DNA of 64,000 nucleotides from Bradyrhizobium monzae. GTDB lineage: Bacteria > Pseudomonadota > Alphaproteobacteria > Rhizobiales > Xanthobacteraceae. A model generated the notes under the pieces. It was given only the letters and a program-made list of their open reading frames with translations. It did not search any database and was not told where the DNA came from. The DNA is taken from positions 868,001-932,000 of the forward strand of contig NZ_JAIRDQ010000002.1 in the NCBI RefSeq assembly GCF_021458635.1. Reading direction: 5' to 3'. The position numbers were made by a program, and so were the translations under genes. Below are positions 53,800-62,683 of this stretch, piece after piece; the first letter of the stretch is position 1, and each line of letters starts with the position of its first letter.

Positions 53800-53850
53800 G
53801 ATCTCCGGTTGTCCGACCGGAGATCGCCCGCATTACGCCCGATTGCGGGC
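53800..53850. repeat. two consecutive hairpins after the SDR gene
   Basis: Stem 1 has perfect ten-base arms GATCTCCGGT (53800-53809) and ACCGGAGATC (53816-53825). Stem 2 follows immediately with GCCCGCA (53826-53832) and TGCGGGC (53844-53850). They fill the gap before the gluconolactonase gene. With no T-run they may act in mRNA protection or partial termination. Confidence 0.65.
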
Positions 53851-53889
53851 GAATGGTTTCCTTCCAACAAACAAAAATGGGAGGCGACT

Positions 53890-55059
53890 ATGACAAAATC
53901 ACTGACCATTGCTACCGGCACTGACGAGCCCCATCTCGGGCGCCGCACTCTCCTGAAAGGCGCGGCGGCTGCGGTGGCCGCGACAGGCGTCACCATGAAC
54001 GCGGCCTTGGCGGCCACCGTCGCGCCGTTGGGCCAGACCGGCACGCCGACGAGGTCGACGGCGCCATTGCCCCTGGGACCACTTCCCGGCAGCCGCTACC
54101 CGGACTCCCACCTCGAATCCGCCAAGAAGGGAGGACCGCCAACGTTCGGCCCCCCCGGTTTCCCGGCCTTCGCCGGCACCATGGCGGTCGAGCGTGTCGC
54201 AACCGGCTTCCGATGGGCCGAGGGCCCGGTCTACTTCCCGGCCGGGCGGTACGTGCTGTTCAGCGACATTCCCAACAACCGGATCATGCGCTTCTCGGAG
54301 GATGACGGTCACTGCAGTGTGTACCGCCAACCGTCGATGAATTCGAACGGTAACACGATCGATCGCGAAGGACGTTTGCTTACATGCGAGCATAGCGGCC
54401 GACGGGTCACTCGCACCGAACTCGACGGCTCGATCACGATCATCGCCGACAAATACAATGGCAAGAAGCTGAATTCGCCGAATGATGTGATCGTCACCTC
54501 CGATGGCGCGATCTGGTTCACCGATCCGGCCTATGGCATCGGCGGCTATTACGAAGGCGTCAAGGCCGATCCTGAGCAGGAAAAGCACAACGTCTACCGG
54601 GTGGATCCGAAATCCGGAGACGTCAAGGTTGTTGCCGACGATTTCGTGGAGCCCAATGGCATCGCGGCTTCGCCCGACGAGAAGAAGCTCTATGTCATCG
54701 ACACCGGCTTTACGGACGGGCCGGAGAACCCGTCGCATATCCGCGTGTTCGATCTCGATGTCGCGGGCGGAAAGATATCGAACGGCAAGGTCTTTGCTGA
54801 GATGCCAAAGCCCAGCATTACCGACGGATTGCGAACTGACACAGCCGGACGCGTTTGGTGCTCCGTCGGTTGGGGCGATCCGAATGAAGACGGGGTGCGT
54901 TGCTACACTCCGGAGGGTGATCTGCTCGGCAAGATTCACATTCCGGAAACCGTCGCCAACCTCTGCTTCGGCGGCCAGCAGCGAAATCGGCTGTACATCT
55001 GCGGATCGAGTTCACTCTACGCGGTCTATACGGGTGTGCAGGGCGCAATGAAGCCATGA
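53890..55059 (+). CDS. SMP-30/gluconolactonase-family protein, Tat-exported
   Basis: A 389-residue exported beta-propeller hydrolase. A twin-arginine signal is near residues 15-45 (GRRTLLKGAAAAVAATG, cut near ALA). The mature six-bladed propeller shows EGPVYFPAG, NSNGNTIDREGRLLTCEH, LNSPNDVIVTSDGAIWFTDP and EPNGIAASPDEKKLYV, where glutamate, asparagines and aspartate bind calcium. It hydrolyses lactones in the periplasm; the exact lactone is unknown. A GGGAGG site is six bases before the ATG at 53890. It follows the SDR gene by 117 bases but is probably a separate unit. Confidence 0.9.
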   Translation: MTKSLTIATGTDEPHLGRRTLLKGAAAAVAATGVTMNAALAATVAPLGQTGTPTRSTAPLPLGPLPGSRYPDSHLESAKKGGPPTFGPPGFPAFAGTMAVERVATGFRWAEGPVYFPAGRYVLFSDIPNNRIMRFSEDDGHCSVYRQPSMNSNGNTIDREGRLLTCEHSGRRVTRTELDGSITIIADKYNGKKLNSPNDVIVTSDGAIWFTDPAYGIGGYYEGVKADPEQEKHNVYRVDPKSGDVKVVADDFVEPNGIAASPDEKKLYVIDTGFTDGPENPSHIRVFDLDVAGGKISNGKVFAEMPKPSITDGLRTDTAGRVWCSVGWGDPNEDGVRCYTPEGDLLGKIHIPETVANLCFGGQQRNRLYICGSSSLYAVYTGVQGAMKP

Positions 55060-55120
55060 GCGAATAGCGAGTGGGAGCGGCGAATAGTTGGCGGCACGCC
55101 CTTCTGTTCGCTACTCCCCC

Positions 55121-57910
55121 TCAACCCGTATTCCTCAGCCCCGCCGAAATACCATTGATCGTGAGCTGAATCCCGCGCAGCACCTGCTCGTCCGGGTTCT
55201 GCGCGCGGTGCGCCCTCAAAAGCTCGACCTGCACGTGGTTGAGCGGGTCGAGATAAGGGAAGCGGTGACGCACGGAGCGCTCCAGCAGCGGGTTGCCTTG
55301 CAGCAGCCGGTCCTGATCCATGATGTCGAGCAACGTCTCGATGCAGGAATGCCATTCGCGGCGGATACGGCCGAAGATCTTCTCGCGCAGGGCTTCGTCC
55401 GGCACCAGCTCGGCATAGCGCGAGGCGATCGCGATCGAGCTTTTCGCCAGCACCATGTCCATGTTCGACAGCAGCATGCGGAAGAACGGCCATTCCTTGT
55501 AGAGCTCTTTCAGGAACGGCATGCCCTTGTCCGGATGTTCCGCGATCCATTGCTCGACCGCGCTGCCAAAGCCGTACCAGCCCGGCAGCATCAGGCGGCA
55601 CTGCGCCCAGGAGAACACCCAGGGGATCGCGCGCAAATCCTCGATCGCGCGGGTCTTCTTGCGCGAGGCCGGACGGCTGCCGATATTCAGCGTCGCGATC
55701 TCGTTGATCACGGTCGAGCCCCAGAAATAATCGACAAAACCGTCGGTCTCGTAGACGAGGCCGCGATAGGCCTTGAAGGCGAGATTTGAAAGCTCGTCCA
55801 TCGCAGTGAGATATTCGCGGCGCGGCGCGCTCTGGCTCGGCTGCAACAGGCTCGCATCCAGCGTCGCCGCCGCCAGGATTTCGAGATTGTTGCGACCAAC
55901 CTCCGCGTTGGAATATTTCGACGAGATGATCTCGCCCTGCTCGGTGATGCGGATCTGGCCGTTCACCGCGCCGCCCGGCTGGGCGACGATGGCGTCGTAG
56001 CTCGGTCCGCCGCCGCGGCCGACGGAGCCGCCGCGACCGTGGAACAGGCGCAGGCGGACGCCATGGCGCTCGAACACGTCGACGAGGCCGATCTCGGCCT
56101 TGTAGAGCTCCCAGCCCGAGGTGACGAAGCCGCCATCCTTGTTCGAGTCGGAATAGCCGAGCATGACCTCCTGCACGCTGCCGCGGCTGTCGACGAGGCG
56201 GCGGTAATCGTGCAGCGACAGCATGCGATCCATGATGCCGCTTGACGCCTGCAGATCCTCGATGGTCTCGAACAGTGGCACGATGTTGATGGCGCTGCGG
56301 CCGGACGGATGGACCAGGCCCACCTCCTTCAGCAGCACCGCGACCTCGAGCATGTCGGACATGCCCTTGCACATCGAGATGATGCATTGGGGAATGGCAT
56401 CCGAGCCGAACTTCGCATGCGCTTCTGCTGCGGCATGGAAGACGTTCAGTTCGCCCATGGTCTCGTCGCTGTACTTGACGAACGGCGACACCAGCGCGCG
56501 CGTAGAACGCAATTCGTTGGTGAGCAGCGAGATGCGCGCGTCCTCGCCGAGCGCGAGATAGGACATGCCGGGATTGGCGGCATCCATCAGCTCGGCGATG
56601 GTGCGTTCGTGCACCGCCGAGTTCTGGCGGATGTCGAGCCGCGCCAGATGGAAGCCGAAGCAATCCACTGCGCGCCGCAACAGCCGCAGCCGGCCGCGGG
56701 CGATGACGCGGGCGTTGTTGGAGATCAGCGAGCGGTGCAGCACGTCGAGATCGGCCTGAAGCTCTTTGACGCTCTCATAGGGCGCGCCCTTGCCGACGGG
56801 ACGGCGGGTGATCTCGACCTCGAGCTTCTCGGCCGTCGCCGTCAGGCGGGCATAGATGCCGGAGACCGCCAGGCGATAGGGCTCGCCGCTCCGGTGCGGC
56901 GACGTATCGGGCGAGCGCTCCGCCAGCGTGCGCAGCTCTTCCGAGACGTCGGCGAGATGGGCTGCGATCGACAGCTCCGAGCCGAGCACGTGCAGCTCGT
57001 TCAGATAAAACTGCATCACGCGGCTTGACTGCAGGCGCAGCGTGCCGCGCATCACGTCGGCGGTCACGAAGGGATTGCCGTCGCGGTCGCCGCCGATCCA
57101 GCTGCCCATGCGCAGGAACGAGGCGAGCTCGCTGGCCGCCTGCTCGCCGCCCTCCTCCAGCCGGTCTTCCAGCACATTGACCAGCCGCGGCACCTCGCGC
57201 AGGAAGGTGTAATCGTAGAACGACAAGCCGTTGGCGACCTCGTCGAGCACGGTGAGCTTGGTCCGGCGCAACAGATTGGTCTGCCACAGCGTCAGCACCT
57301 CGCGGCGCAGCTGCTCGTCGCTCGCGTCGGCCTCGTCCGCGGTCAAGGAGACCCGCTCGCGGCGATCGAGCAGGCTAGCGACCTCCATCTCGCGGTCCAT
57401 GGTGCTTTTGCGGCGGACTTCGGTCGGGTGGGCCGTCAGCACCGGACTGACCAGCGCGCTCTTGAAGAAATTGCGCAGCATGTCGGTGCTGATTCCCGCA
57501 CCCTTGGCCTTGGCCAGCGTCTCCGCCAGCACGCCGGAGCCGCCGCCCTTGCCGGCACGCATCTGGCGGATGTTGTTCTGGTCCTCGGCGATGTTGGCGA
57601 GGTGGGAGAAGTAGCTGAAGGCACGGACGATCCGCACCGTCTCGGAGGTCGACATACTGTCGAGGATCTGCTCGAGCTCGCGGCGCGCTACCCGGTCCTC
57701 GTCGCGGTGAAACCGGATCGAGGTCTGCCGGATGCGCTCGACCAGGTCGAACACATCTGCGCCCTCCTGGTCGCGCACCGTGTCGCCCAGGATGCGCCCG
57801 AGCAGGCGGATATCGTCCCGCAGCCGCACATCAGCTTCCAGCGCCTGGGCGTCCTCAGGGCGGTTGGAGCGCGGCTCAGCGGCGTCGGACGGTACTGTCT
57901 GGAGGGACAT
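55121..57910 (-). CDS. ppc: phosphoenolpyruvate carboxylase
   Basis: A 929-residue cytosolic enzyme carboxylating PEP to oxaloacetate, the main anaplerotic reaction. The catalytic histidine is in [11 protein letters not shown] (about residue 160), a lysine in [14 protein letters not shown] (about 593) and the glycine-rich loop [14 protein letters not shown] (about 627); [14 protein letters not shown] is also present. Length matches bacterial PEPC, and the C-terminal RNTG end is the normal one. The ATG at 57910 is preferred over an upstream 57937. It is convergent with the gluconolactonase gene. Confidence 0.97.
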   Translation of the reverse strand: MSLQTVPSDAAEPRSNRPEDAQALEADVRLRDDIRLLGRILGDTVRDQEGADVFDLVERIRQTSIRFHRDEDRVARRELEQILDSMSTSETVRIVRAFSYFSHLANIAEDQNNIRQMRAGKGGGSGVLAETLAKAKGAGISTDMLRNFFKSALVSPVLTAHPTEVRRKSTMDREMEVASLLDRRERVSLTADEADASDEQLRREVLTLWQTNLLRRTKLTVLDEVANGLSFYDYTFLREVPRLVNVLEDRLEEGGEQAASELASFLRMGSWIGGDRDGNPFVTADVMRGTLRLQSSRVMQFYLNELHVLGSELSIAAHLADVSEELRTLAERSPDTSPHRSGEPYRLAVSGIYARLTATAEKLEVEITRRPVGKGAPYESVKELQADLDVLHRSLISNNARVIARGRLRLLRRAVDCFGFHLARLDIRQNSAVHERTIAELMDAANPGMSYLALGEDARISLLTNELRSTRALVSPFVKYSDETMGELNVFHAAAEAHAKFGSDAIPQCIISMCKGMSDMLEVAVLLKEVGLVHPSGRSAINIVPLFETIEDLQASSGIMDRMLSLHDYRRLVDSRGSVQEVMLGYSDSNKDGGFVTSGWELYKAEIGLVDVFERHGVRLRLFHGRGGSVGRGGGPSYDAIVAQPGGAVNGQIRITEQGEIISSKYSNAEVGRNNLEILAAATLDASLLQPSQSAPRREYLTAMDELSNLAFKAYRGLVYETDGFVDYFWGSTVINEIATLNIGSRPASRKKTRAIEDLRAIPWVFSWAQCRLMLPGWYGFGSAVEQWIAEHPDKGMPFLKELYKEWPFFRMLLSNMDMVLAKSSIAIASRYAELVPDEALREKIFGRIRREWHSCIETLLDIMDQDRLLQGNPLLERSVRHRFPYLDPLNHVQVELLRAHRAQNPDEQVLRGIQLTINGISAGLRNTG

Positions 57911-58748
57911 GGCTGGCTCCTCTTGTAGAGCTCCCAATGGCTCCCCGGCCTAACGAGTGTGCGATATTTGTCTACCGCGGTGCAAGATGAACTTGGTGGC
58001 GGCGCGGCAACACGGCTGACCCTGGCAGGATGGGTCTCGCACAGCGGCGCGCGCACACTTTCTCCGTCTCGCAGCGCAGGCGCTCGAAGCTTTGCTGTCC
58101 GGTTTCGCCCTCATCGAGAAGAAGGGGCGCAGGGAAGGCCGGGCGCCGGCAGGCACCCAGGGTCCGCACGCGAGAAACGCACGCGGGTTGACCACAGGTG
58201 ACGCCGGGACATCCCGGCCTTCCCTGCGCAATGGTTTTACGGCGTATGGCGCGCTCTCCCCGGGGAGCGATGCACTATTGCCCCCGTCGCCTTGCGGATG
58301 ACCGATGCGCGCGCCCGGTCGGGCAGCTCACATCGCCGCAAGCCTTGACGCAACAGACTCCGGGCGTCAGGACCACACGCTTTTGCCGTCCGCGGACGTC
58401 CCTCCCCAATCATTCGGAAGCTCGCGCGTGCTCGCCTCCGAAGCCGAAAGAAACGCTGTGACGGCGTCGTGTCGATCCCGCGGATCGCGATGGTTCACGG
58501 GTTTAGCCCGCCCTGCCATCCCGTCACGCGTCGGCGCTGCCGCGTCCATCGCATCCCGGCCTACGTATCGTGACGATCGCGAAACGCCCCTCTGACGGGC
58601 CGGGATGCTTTGCGGTTTACCCGAAACTACGAATTCGGTCAATCAGAATATTTGATGTTCCGTCCTTGACCTTCATATGGCTGTTTTGCCCGTCGGATGA
58701 CGCGAGACTCGGTGGACGCAGCATTGTCTGGCCGTGCTGAAGCGAGCA
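57911..58748. repeat. gene-free region made largely of a dispersed Bradyrhizobium-type repeat
   Basis: These 838 bases contain no convincing gene. The stretch from about 58000 to 58610 translates in several frames to proline- and arginine-rich peptides (for example GARSFAVRFRPHREEGAQG) of the kind repeatedly mis-annotated as small hypothetical proteins in Bradyrhizobium, which I recall as a dispersed repeat. Short palindromes are present, such as CTCCCCGGGGAG near 58256. Upstream of ppc (57911-58000) lies its likely promoter. Confidence 0.6.
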
Positions 58749-59390
58749 CTACACTCCGGGTGACCTCGCCGCCCAAGCCTTGGTGGCCTGGCAGCTTTCC
58801 ATCGCCCGGGCGTAGGCCGGGCGTGCCGTCGTGCGGGCGAGATAGTCCCGCTCGGTCGAACCGGGGACGTAATTGCCAGTTCGCAGGCCGAGCAGGAGGG
58901 CGTAGCTCACCGAGATATCGGCAGCCGTGAATCGGTTGCCGGCGAGATAGGGGCAATCCGCGAGGCGGCGGATAACCAAACCCAGCCGGCTCTCGAATGT
59001 CTCGCGTGCCCAGCGTGTAACCCGGGCATCTCGCTCGGCTTCGGGCGCCAGTTCGCGACCGACAAAGACGGCGTTCATCGGCCCGGCGAGCCCAGCCTCG
59101 CCCAAATGGAGAAATTGCAGATAGGAAGCGAAGGCGGGATCGTCCGGGGCGACGGCGAGCGAACCTGAGCCGTGGCGGGCGAGCAGGTACTCAAGAATCG
59201 CGATCGATTCGACCATGATCGTCTCGCCGTCCTGCAGTGCGGGAATGAAGCCTGCGGGGTTGATCGCGAGGAAATCGCGATCATTCTCGACTGCGAGCAG
59301 ATCGACCGGGCGCAGCCGATAAGCCAATCCTAATTCTTCGAGGAGCCAAATAACGCGGAAGCCACGACCTTCGCCATAGACGGTGAGCAT
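58749..59390 (-). CDS. glutathione S-transferase family protein
   Basis: A 213-residue GST-like protein. The N-terminal thioredoxin-fold domain (about 1-78) has the start MLTVYGEGRGFRVIWLLEEL and the glutathione-contact segments FIPALQDGETIMVESIAI. The C-terminal helical domain (about 88-210) carries the FTAADISVSYALLL motif. The active-site residue is probably the serine or tyrosine-free type used in beta-like bacterial GSTs; substrate unknown. It stands alone on the minus strand. Confidence 0.9.
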   Translation of the reverse strand: MLTVYGEGRGFRVIWLLEELGLAYRLRPVDLLAVENDRDFLAINPAGFIPALQDGETIMVESIAILEYLLARHGSGSLAVAPDDPAFASYLQFLHLGEAGLAGPMNAVFVGRELAPEAERDARVTRWARETFESRLGLVIRRLADCPYLAGNRFTAADISVSYALLLGLRTGNYVPGSTERDYLARTTARPAYARAMESCQATKAWAARSPGV

Positions 59391-59566
59391 AGTTGAGCGT
59401 TCCCGGATTGGGCTAGATGTACAAATTCGCAGAGGTGATCCGGTCGTGCAATGGATTATCGATGGCGCATCATACGCTCAAGGCTTGACGCATATTCGTC
59501 ATCCTACAGCGCGGGCCCTTCCCGCTTTACAGGTTCACGAGCGAGGCCGGGGGCATTTTCGCTGTC

Positions 59567-59782
59567 TCAGGGCTGCAGGAGCGATAGGAGCCTTTGACGG
59601 TCTTGATCGCGCAGGCGCTGGCATTCACGCAGCCGTTCCAACTCCTTTTCAGCGCTTGCAGTATTTTGACCTTCCCGTTTCAAGTCGAGAACCAGCCGCT
59701 CCTGTTCTGCAAGCTGGCGCTCTCCTGCGACCACGTCGCGCTCAACACGGCTCAATTCGTCATAGATCGAGGTTCTGTCCAT
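59567..59782 (-). CDS. small coiled-coil protein
   Basis: A 71-residue protein, almost entirely heptad-like helix (ELSRVERDVVAGERQLAEQE, then KELERLRECQRLRDQDRQR), so a short coiled coil or dimer is expected. GGAG is six bases before the ATG at 59782, which decides the start. No function is known. Similar small proteins occur in Bradyrhizobium. Confidence 0.65.
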   Translation of the reverse strand: MDRTSIYDELSRVERDVVAGERQLAEQERLVLDLKREGQNTASAEKELERLRECQRLRDQDRQRLLSLLQP

Positions 59783-60011
59783 CGAGCGCTCCACGGTGCT
59801 CGATCAACCCGATCCACGTTTCAGCGTTCCTCGCTTTTTGCCGTTTTTTCCCAACCATTTTGACGGCCTGCCGTATCGTCCCATCAACCGCACTCTCGAT
59901 TCAACGAGCACCTCATGCGGAGACACGTCTGGTCCTGTGTCGCGCTACAATCACCGTGGCATTCGTCACGGCTGGTGGGGGCGTCGACAACATGAGGGAT
60001 CCTGCCCTCCG

Positions 60012-60416
60012 TCAGGACCGAACCGGCTGCCCGATTGCAAGAAGGTTGCCTTCGCTGTCGCGGAACCAGGCGCCTCGCTCACCAATACCCTTGCTGGCGT
60101 AATTCCCGGCTATCTCGGCAATTCCATCGACAGTCTTCAGGCCCGGCAGGTCATAGTCCTCGAACTTCACTCCCCGCACGCGAAGCTCGCGCACCGTCGC
60201 CTCGACGTCCTCGACTTCCCAGCCCATCTGCGTGTGCGTGCCCGATTGCACTCCGGCCGAGACGAATACTGCAAACTCGCCACTTGCGCAGATGTAGCGT
60301 AGTCCACCCTCGCGTTGTTCGACCGGGTCGAGCCCGAGTTTCTCGGAATAGAACGCCCGCGCCCGATCCAGGTCCTTGGCTGGAAGACGAGTGGCCACCT
60401 TCGCTTTCCCTAGCAT
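60012..60416 (-). CDS. VOC-family (glyoxalase/bleomycin-resistance-like) protein
   Basis: A 134-residue protein with two beta-alpha-beta modules of the VOC fold. Blocks are KDLDRARAFYSEKLGL, QMGWEVEDVEATVRELRVRG and AWFRDSEGNLLAIGQP, the last holding the usual metal-site glutamate region changed to LLAIGQ. It may be a binding protein or small enzyme; substrate is unknown. The ATG at 60416 is preceded by GAGAAGG. Confidence 0.85.
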   Translation of the reverse strand: MLGKAKVATRLPAKDLDRARAFYSEKLGLDPVEQREGGLRYICASGEFAVFVSAGVQSGTHTQMGWEVEDVEATVRELRVRGVKFEDYDLPGLKTVDGIAEIAGNYASKGIGERGAWFRDSEGNLLAIGQPVRS

Positions 60417-60516
60417 CCTTCTCTCCTTCTGAGTTCAACAAGAGTTGGGCGCGTCGAAGATCAGGCGCGGCGAGGTCCACTTCATCGCCAAAAGCTGACG
60501 CCTGCGAAACGGGAGC

Positions 60517-60921
60517 CTAGGCCGGCACGATTACCTTGCCGATCGGCCAGAGCGCGATGCCCGCGAGCTTCAGGTGGGCCCAGGCGAAGGGAATGCCGAT
60601 GATGGTGATGGCGAAAATCACGGCCGTCAGGACGTGGCCGAGCGCCAGCCACCAGCCGGCCAGCACGAACCAGATGATGTTGCCGATCACCCCGAGCGGG
60701 CCGGTGCCGATATCGCCCGCGCCGGTGACCTGGTCGCGGTTAACCGCTCGCGAGCCGAACGGCAACAGCGTATAAATGGCGATGTTGAACGCCGCCCGCG
60801 CCCAGGGCAGGCCGATGATGGTGATGGCCATGATGACGGACGCCACCAGCCAGCCGAACGCCATCCAGGCGCCGCCGACAAGGATCCAGAGCACGTTGAG
60901 CAGAAGGGAAACGGGGGCCAT
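60517..60921 (-). CDS. yccF: YccF-domain membrane protein
   Basis: A 134-residue inner-membrane protein built from two YccF repeats of about 60 residues each. Both hold a helix and the ITIIGLPWARAAFNIA or ITIIGIPFAWAHLKLA segment, and the C-terminus has LWPIGKVIV. In Escherichia coli YccF is a membrane protein of unknown function. It lies 63 bases downstream of the rhomboid gene. Confidence 0.88.
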   Translation of the reverse strand: MAPVSLLLNVLWILVGGAWMAFGWLVASVIMAITIIGLPWARAAFNIAIYTLLPFGSRAVNRDQVTGAGDIGTGPLGVIGNIIWFVLAGWWLALGHVLTAVIFAITIIGIPFAWAHLKLAGIALWPIGKVIVPA

Positions 60922-60984
60922 GAGACTTGGGAACCTTGGGATGATCCGGGATCAATGAGCCCTCTTATAGCACAACCTCCGCAG

Positions 60985-62082
60985 TCATAGTCCATGACGC
61001 CGGCTGCGTTCGGCACGCAGCGATGTGGCGACAAATCCAACATCCTCGATCCCGCGCGAAATTTCCTTCGCGCAAAGCCACAGCGTCACTGCGGCCGCAC
61101 CGATCGCCGCCAGACCCGAGATGAGAACAGGATTGGGACAGAATATGACGAGAACATTATCGAGCGGACCGGACCCGGTTGGCCAGCCCGGACTGCAAGA
61201 CGATGCCAAAGCCAAACCGCAAAGCAGGATGGTGACGGCGTTCGCTCCAGCCAGGGCGATCACGACGATCGCAAGACCCTTCCTCATGGAGAGAACGAGA
61301 TCAACCGCCTTCACGACCGCACAGCCTGCGACCACGACGACGATGGCCGGGCCCCATCCGGACATCCCGGCGGCGATGGCCTGGGCCTGACCGTTCCAGG
61401 CCCACACTGCCGCCACACAGGCCAACAGGGTGAGATTGACCTTCACGACTTCGGGAAACTTGCAACGAAGCGCGTAAGGATTCGCCTTCTCGATCAGGTC
61501 CAGCAATGCGCAGGCTATCAACCCGGCCGCAAAACCACCGAGATGGACACCCCAGTCGATCCGCGAATTGCCGAGCGCAAACGCGATGTTCAATCCGATG
61601 TTGATCGCGAAGAAGTCGAACCCGACATCGAGCTTGCCGAGAATCCACAGGCAGAGCAGCGCGCCCAAAATGCCCGACGTGGCGCCGGACGCGCCAACGG
61701 TCAAATAGGGCGTGGAATGGATGCCATTGCCGATGACGGCGCCGAACACCATCGCGCTGAGATAGATGATGAGGAAATAGGCCGGCCCGACCCGCCGCTC
61801 GAGATGCCCACCCCACAGCACGAGGCACAGCATGTTCATGGTGAGGTGGACGAAGTTGACGTGCAGGAAGCCATAGGCGAGCAGGCGCCAGTACTCATGC
61901 CGCCCGATCGCGCCCGAATACATGCCGCCATAGCGATAGAGCAGCTCCGCCGACGCCGCCGGACCGCCCGCCTGGATGAAGCAAAATCCTGATGCAAGGA
62001 CAGTCAGCGTCATCAGCGCGTAGACGGCCGCATGAGGGACTTCGAAGGAGCTGGCGCGATATGAGGGCATCGGTGATCGCAT
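60985..62082 (-). CDS. rhomboid-family intramembrane serine protease
   Basis: A 365-residue membrane protein with six or more helices. The catalytic serine S132 is in VGASGATSGILG (GASG motif) and the histidine H180 in DWGVHLGGFAAG, forming the dyad. An arginine-histidine block, YGFLHVNFVHLTMNMLCL, is in the loop1/TM2 position. The C-terminal third (about 205-350) is a hydrophobic extension of another five helices. It cleaves transmembrane segments; substrates are unknown. ATG at 62082 or a second at 62070. Confidence 0.9.
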   Translation of the reverse strand: MRSPMPSYRASSFEVPHAAVYALMTLTVLASGFCFIQAGGPAASAELLYRYGGMYSGAIGRHEYWRLLAYGFLHVNFVHLTMNMLCLVLWGGHLERRVGPAYFLIIYLSAMVFGAVIGNGIHSTPYLTVGASGATSGILGALLCLWILGKLDVGFDFFAINIGLNIAFALGNSRIDWGVHLGGFAAGLIACALLDLIEKANPYALRCKFPEVVKVNLTLLACVAAVWAWNGQAQAIAAGMSGWGPAIVVVVAGCAVVKAVDLVLSMRKGLAIVVIALAGANAVTILLCGLALASSCSPGWPTGSGPLDNVLVIFCPNPVLISGLAAIGAAAVTLWLCAKEISRGIEDVGFVATSLRAERSRRHGL

Positions 62083-62157
62083 GCGGTTGGCTTGGGAACG
62101 CCAAACTAGCCGAGCCGATCACTAATTGCTACTCCAGCGTGCGTGATCCCGCGTCCC

Positions 62158-62256
62158 CTACCGCCCCTCGAATTTCGGCTCGCGCTTCTCCATGAAGGCC
62201 TTCATGCCTTCGGCCATGTCCTGGGTTTTGAACAGCGGCAGGAGCTGGAGATAGAA
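62158..62256 (-). pseudogene. C-terminal remnant of an enoyl-CoA hydratase gene
   Basis: Read on the minus strand, this piece encodes 32 residues and a TAG stop: the last part is MAEGMKAFMEKREPKFEGR, the typical C-terminus of crotonase-fold enoyl-CoA hydratases, preceded by LPLFKTQDM. No upstream coding for the rest of the enzyme exists; at about 62256 the sequence changes and the next real gene is DUF1127. The remnant marks a deletion or insertion breakpoint. Confidence 0.75.
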
Positions 62257-62265
62257 CGTGGGCGG

Positions 62266-62520
62266 TCATCCTGCGGACCGGATGCCTCGTGGATCGATAT
62301 CTCGGTTCGAGGCGACGTAGTCGATTTCGCCGCGCGAAATACCGATATCGTGGAGCTCCCTGTCGCTCAAGTCGAACAACTTGGCTCGTATCCTTTGGCG
62401 CTCGTACCATTCGCCAAGGGCGACGCAAAGGGCGACGCAGCAATCGCCGAACGGGCTGAGGCCGGGTCGGGTAGGCGCGACCGTATGTCTCGGCGTGGAC
62501 ACATTGTAGGTTGTAGCCAT
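62266..62520 (-). CDS. DUF1127-family small protein
   Basis: An 84-residue protein whose C-terminal half (about 38-75) is a DUF1127 domain: EWYERQRIRAKLFDLSDREL then HDIGISRGEID. Small DUF1127 proteins of alphaproteobacteria are linked to RNA binding and stress adaptation; this member's role is unknown. AGGAG lies seven bases before the ATG. It sits just upstream of the hydratase remnant, at the recombination junction. Confidence 0.85.
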   Translation of the reverse strand: MATTYNVSTPRHTVAPTRPGLSPFGDCCVALCVALGEWYERQRIRAKLFDLSDRELHDIGISRGEIDYVASNRDIDPRGIRSAG

Positions 62521-62683
62521 TTGACATCTCCTCGGTACCTACCTTTTCCCGAACAAGGATGTCAGGACCCCGAAGGGTGCGCTTGATATCCGGCTTACAT
62601 TTTCCTTACCTGCGGCTTATTCTTTGAGCGCCAAACGGTGCTGGGCACGTTAGACGATCAGCGGGGGACCAAGGAGCGGTAGC

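Noticed and set aside
55026..56663. 545-codon minus-strand frame overlapping ppc in another phase
   Set aside because: It overlaps the conserved PEP carboxylase in an alternate frame and has no family features.
57950..58231. Short minus-strand frame (MRREGRDVPASP) in the ppc/GST gap
   Set aside because: It is the sort of false protein encoded by a dispersed Bradyrhizobium repeat, and other frames look equally coding-like.
62129..62527. 132-codon minus-strand frame over DUF1127 and the hydratase remnant
   Set aside because: It reads both in the wrong phase and is arginine rich; the DUF1127 frame and the hydratase tail frame have clear homology instead.
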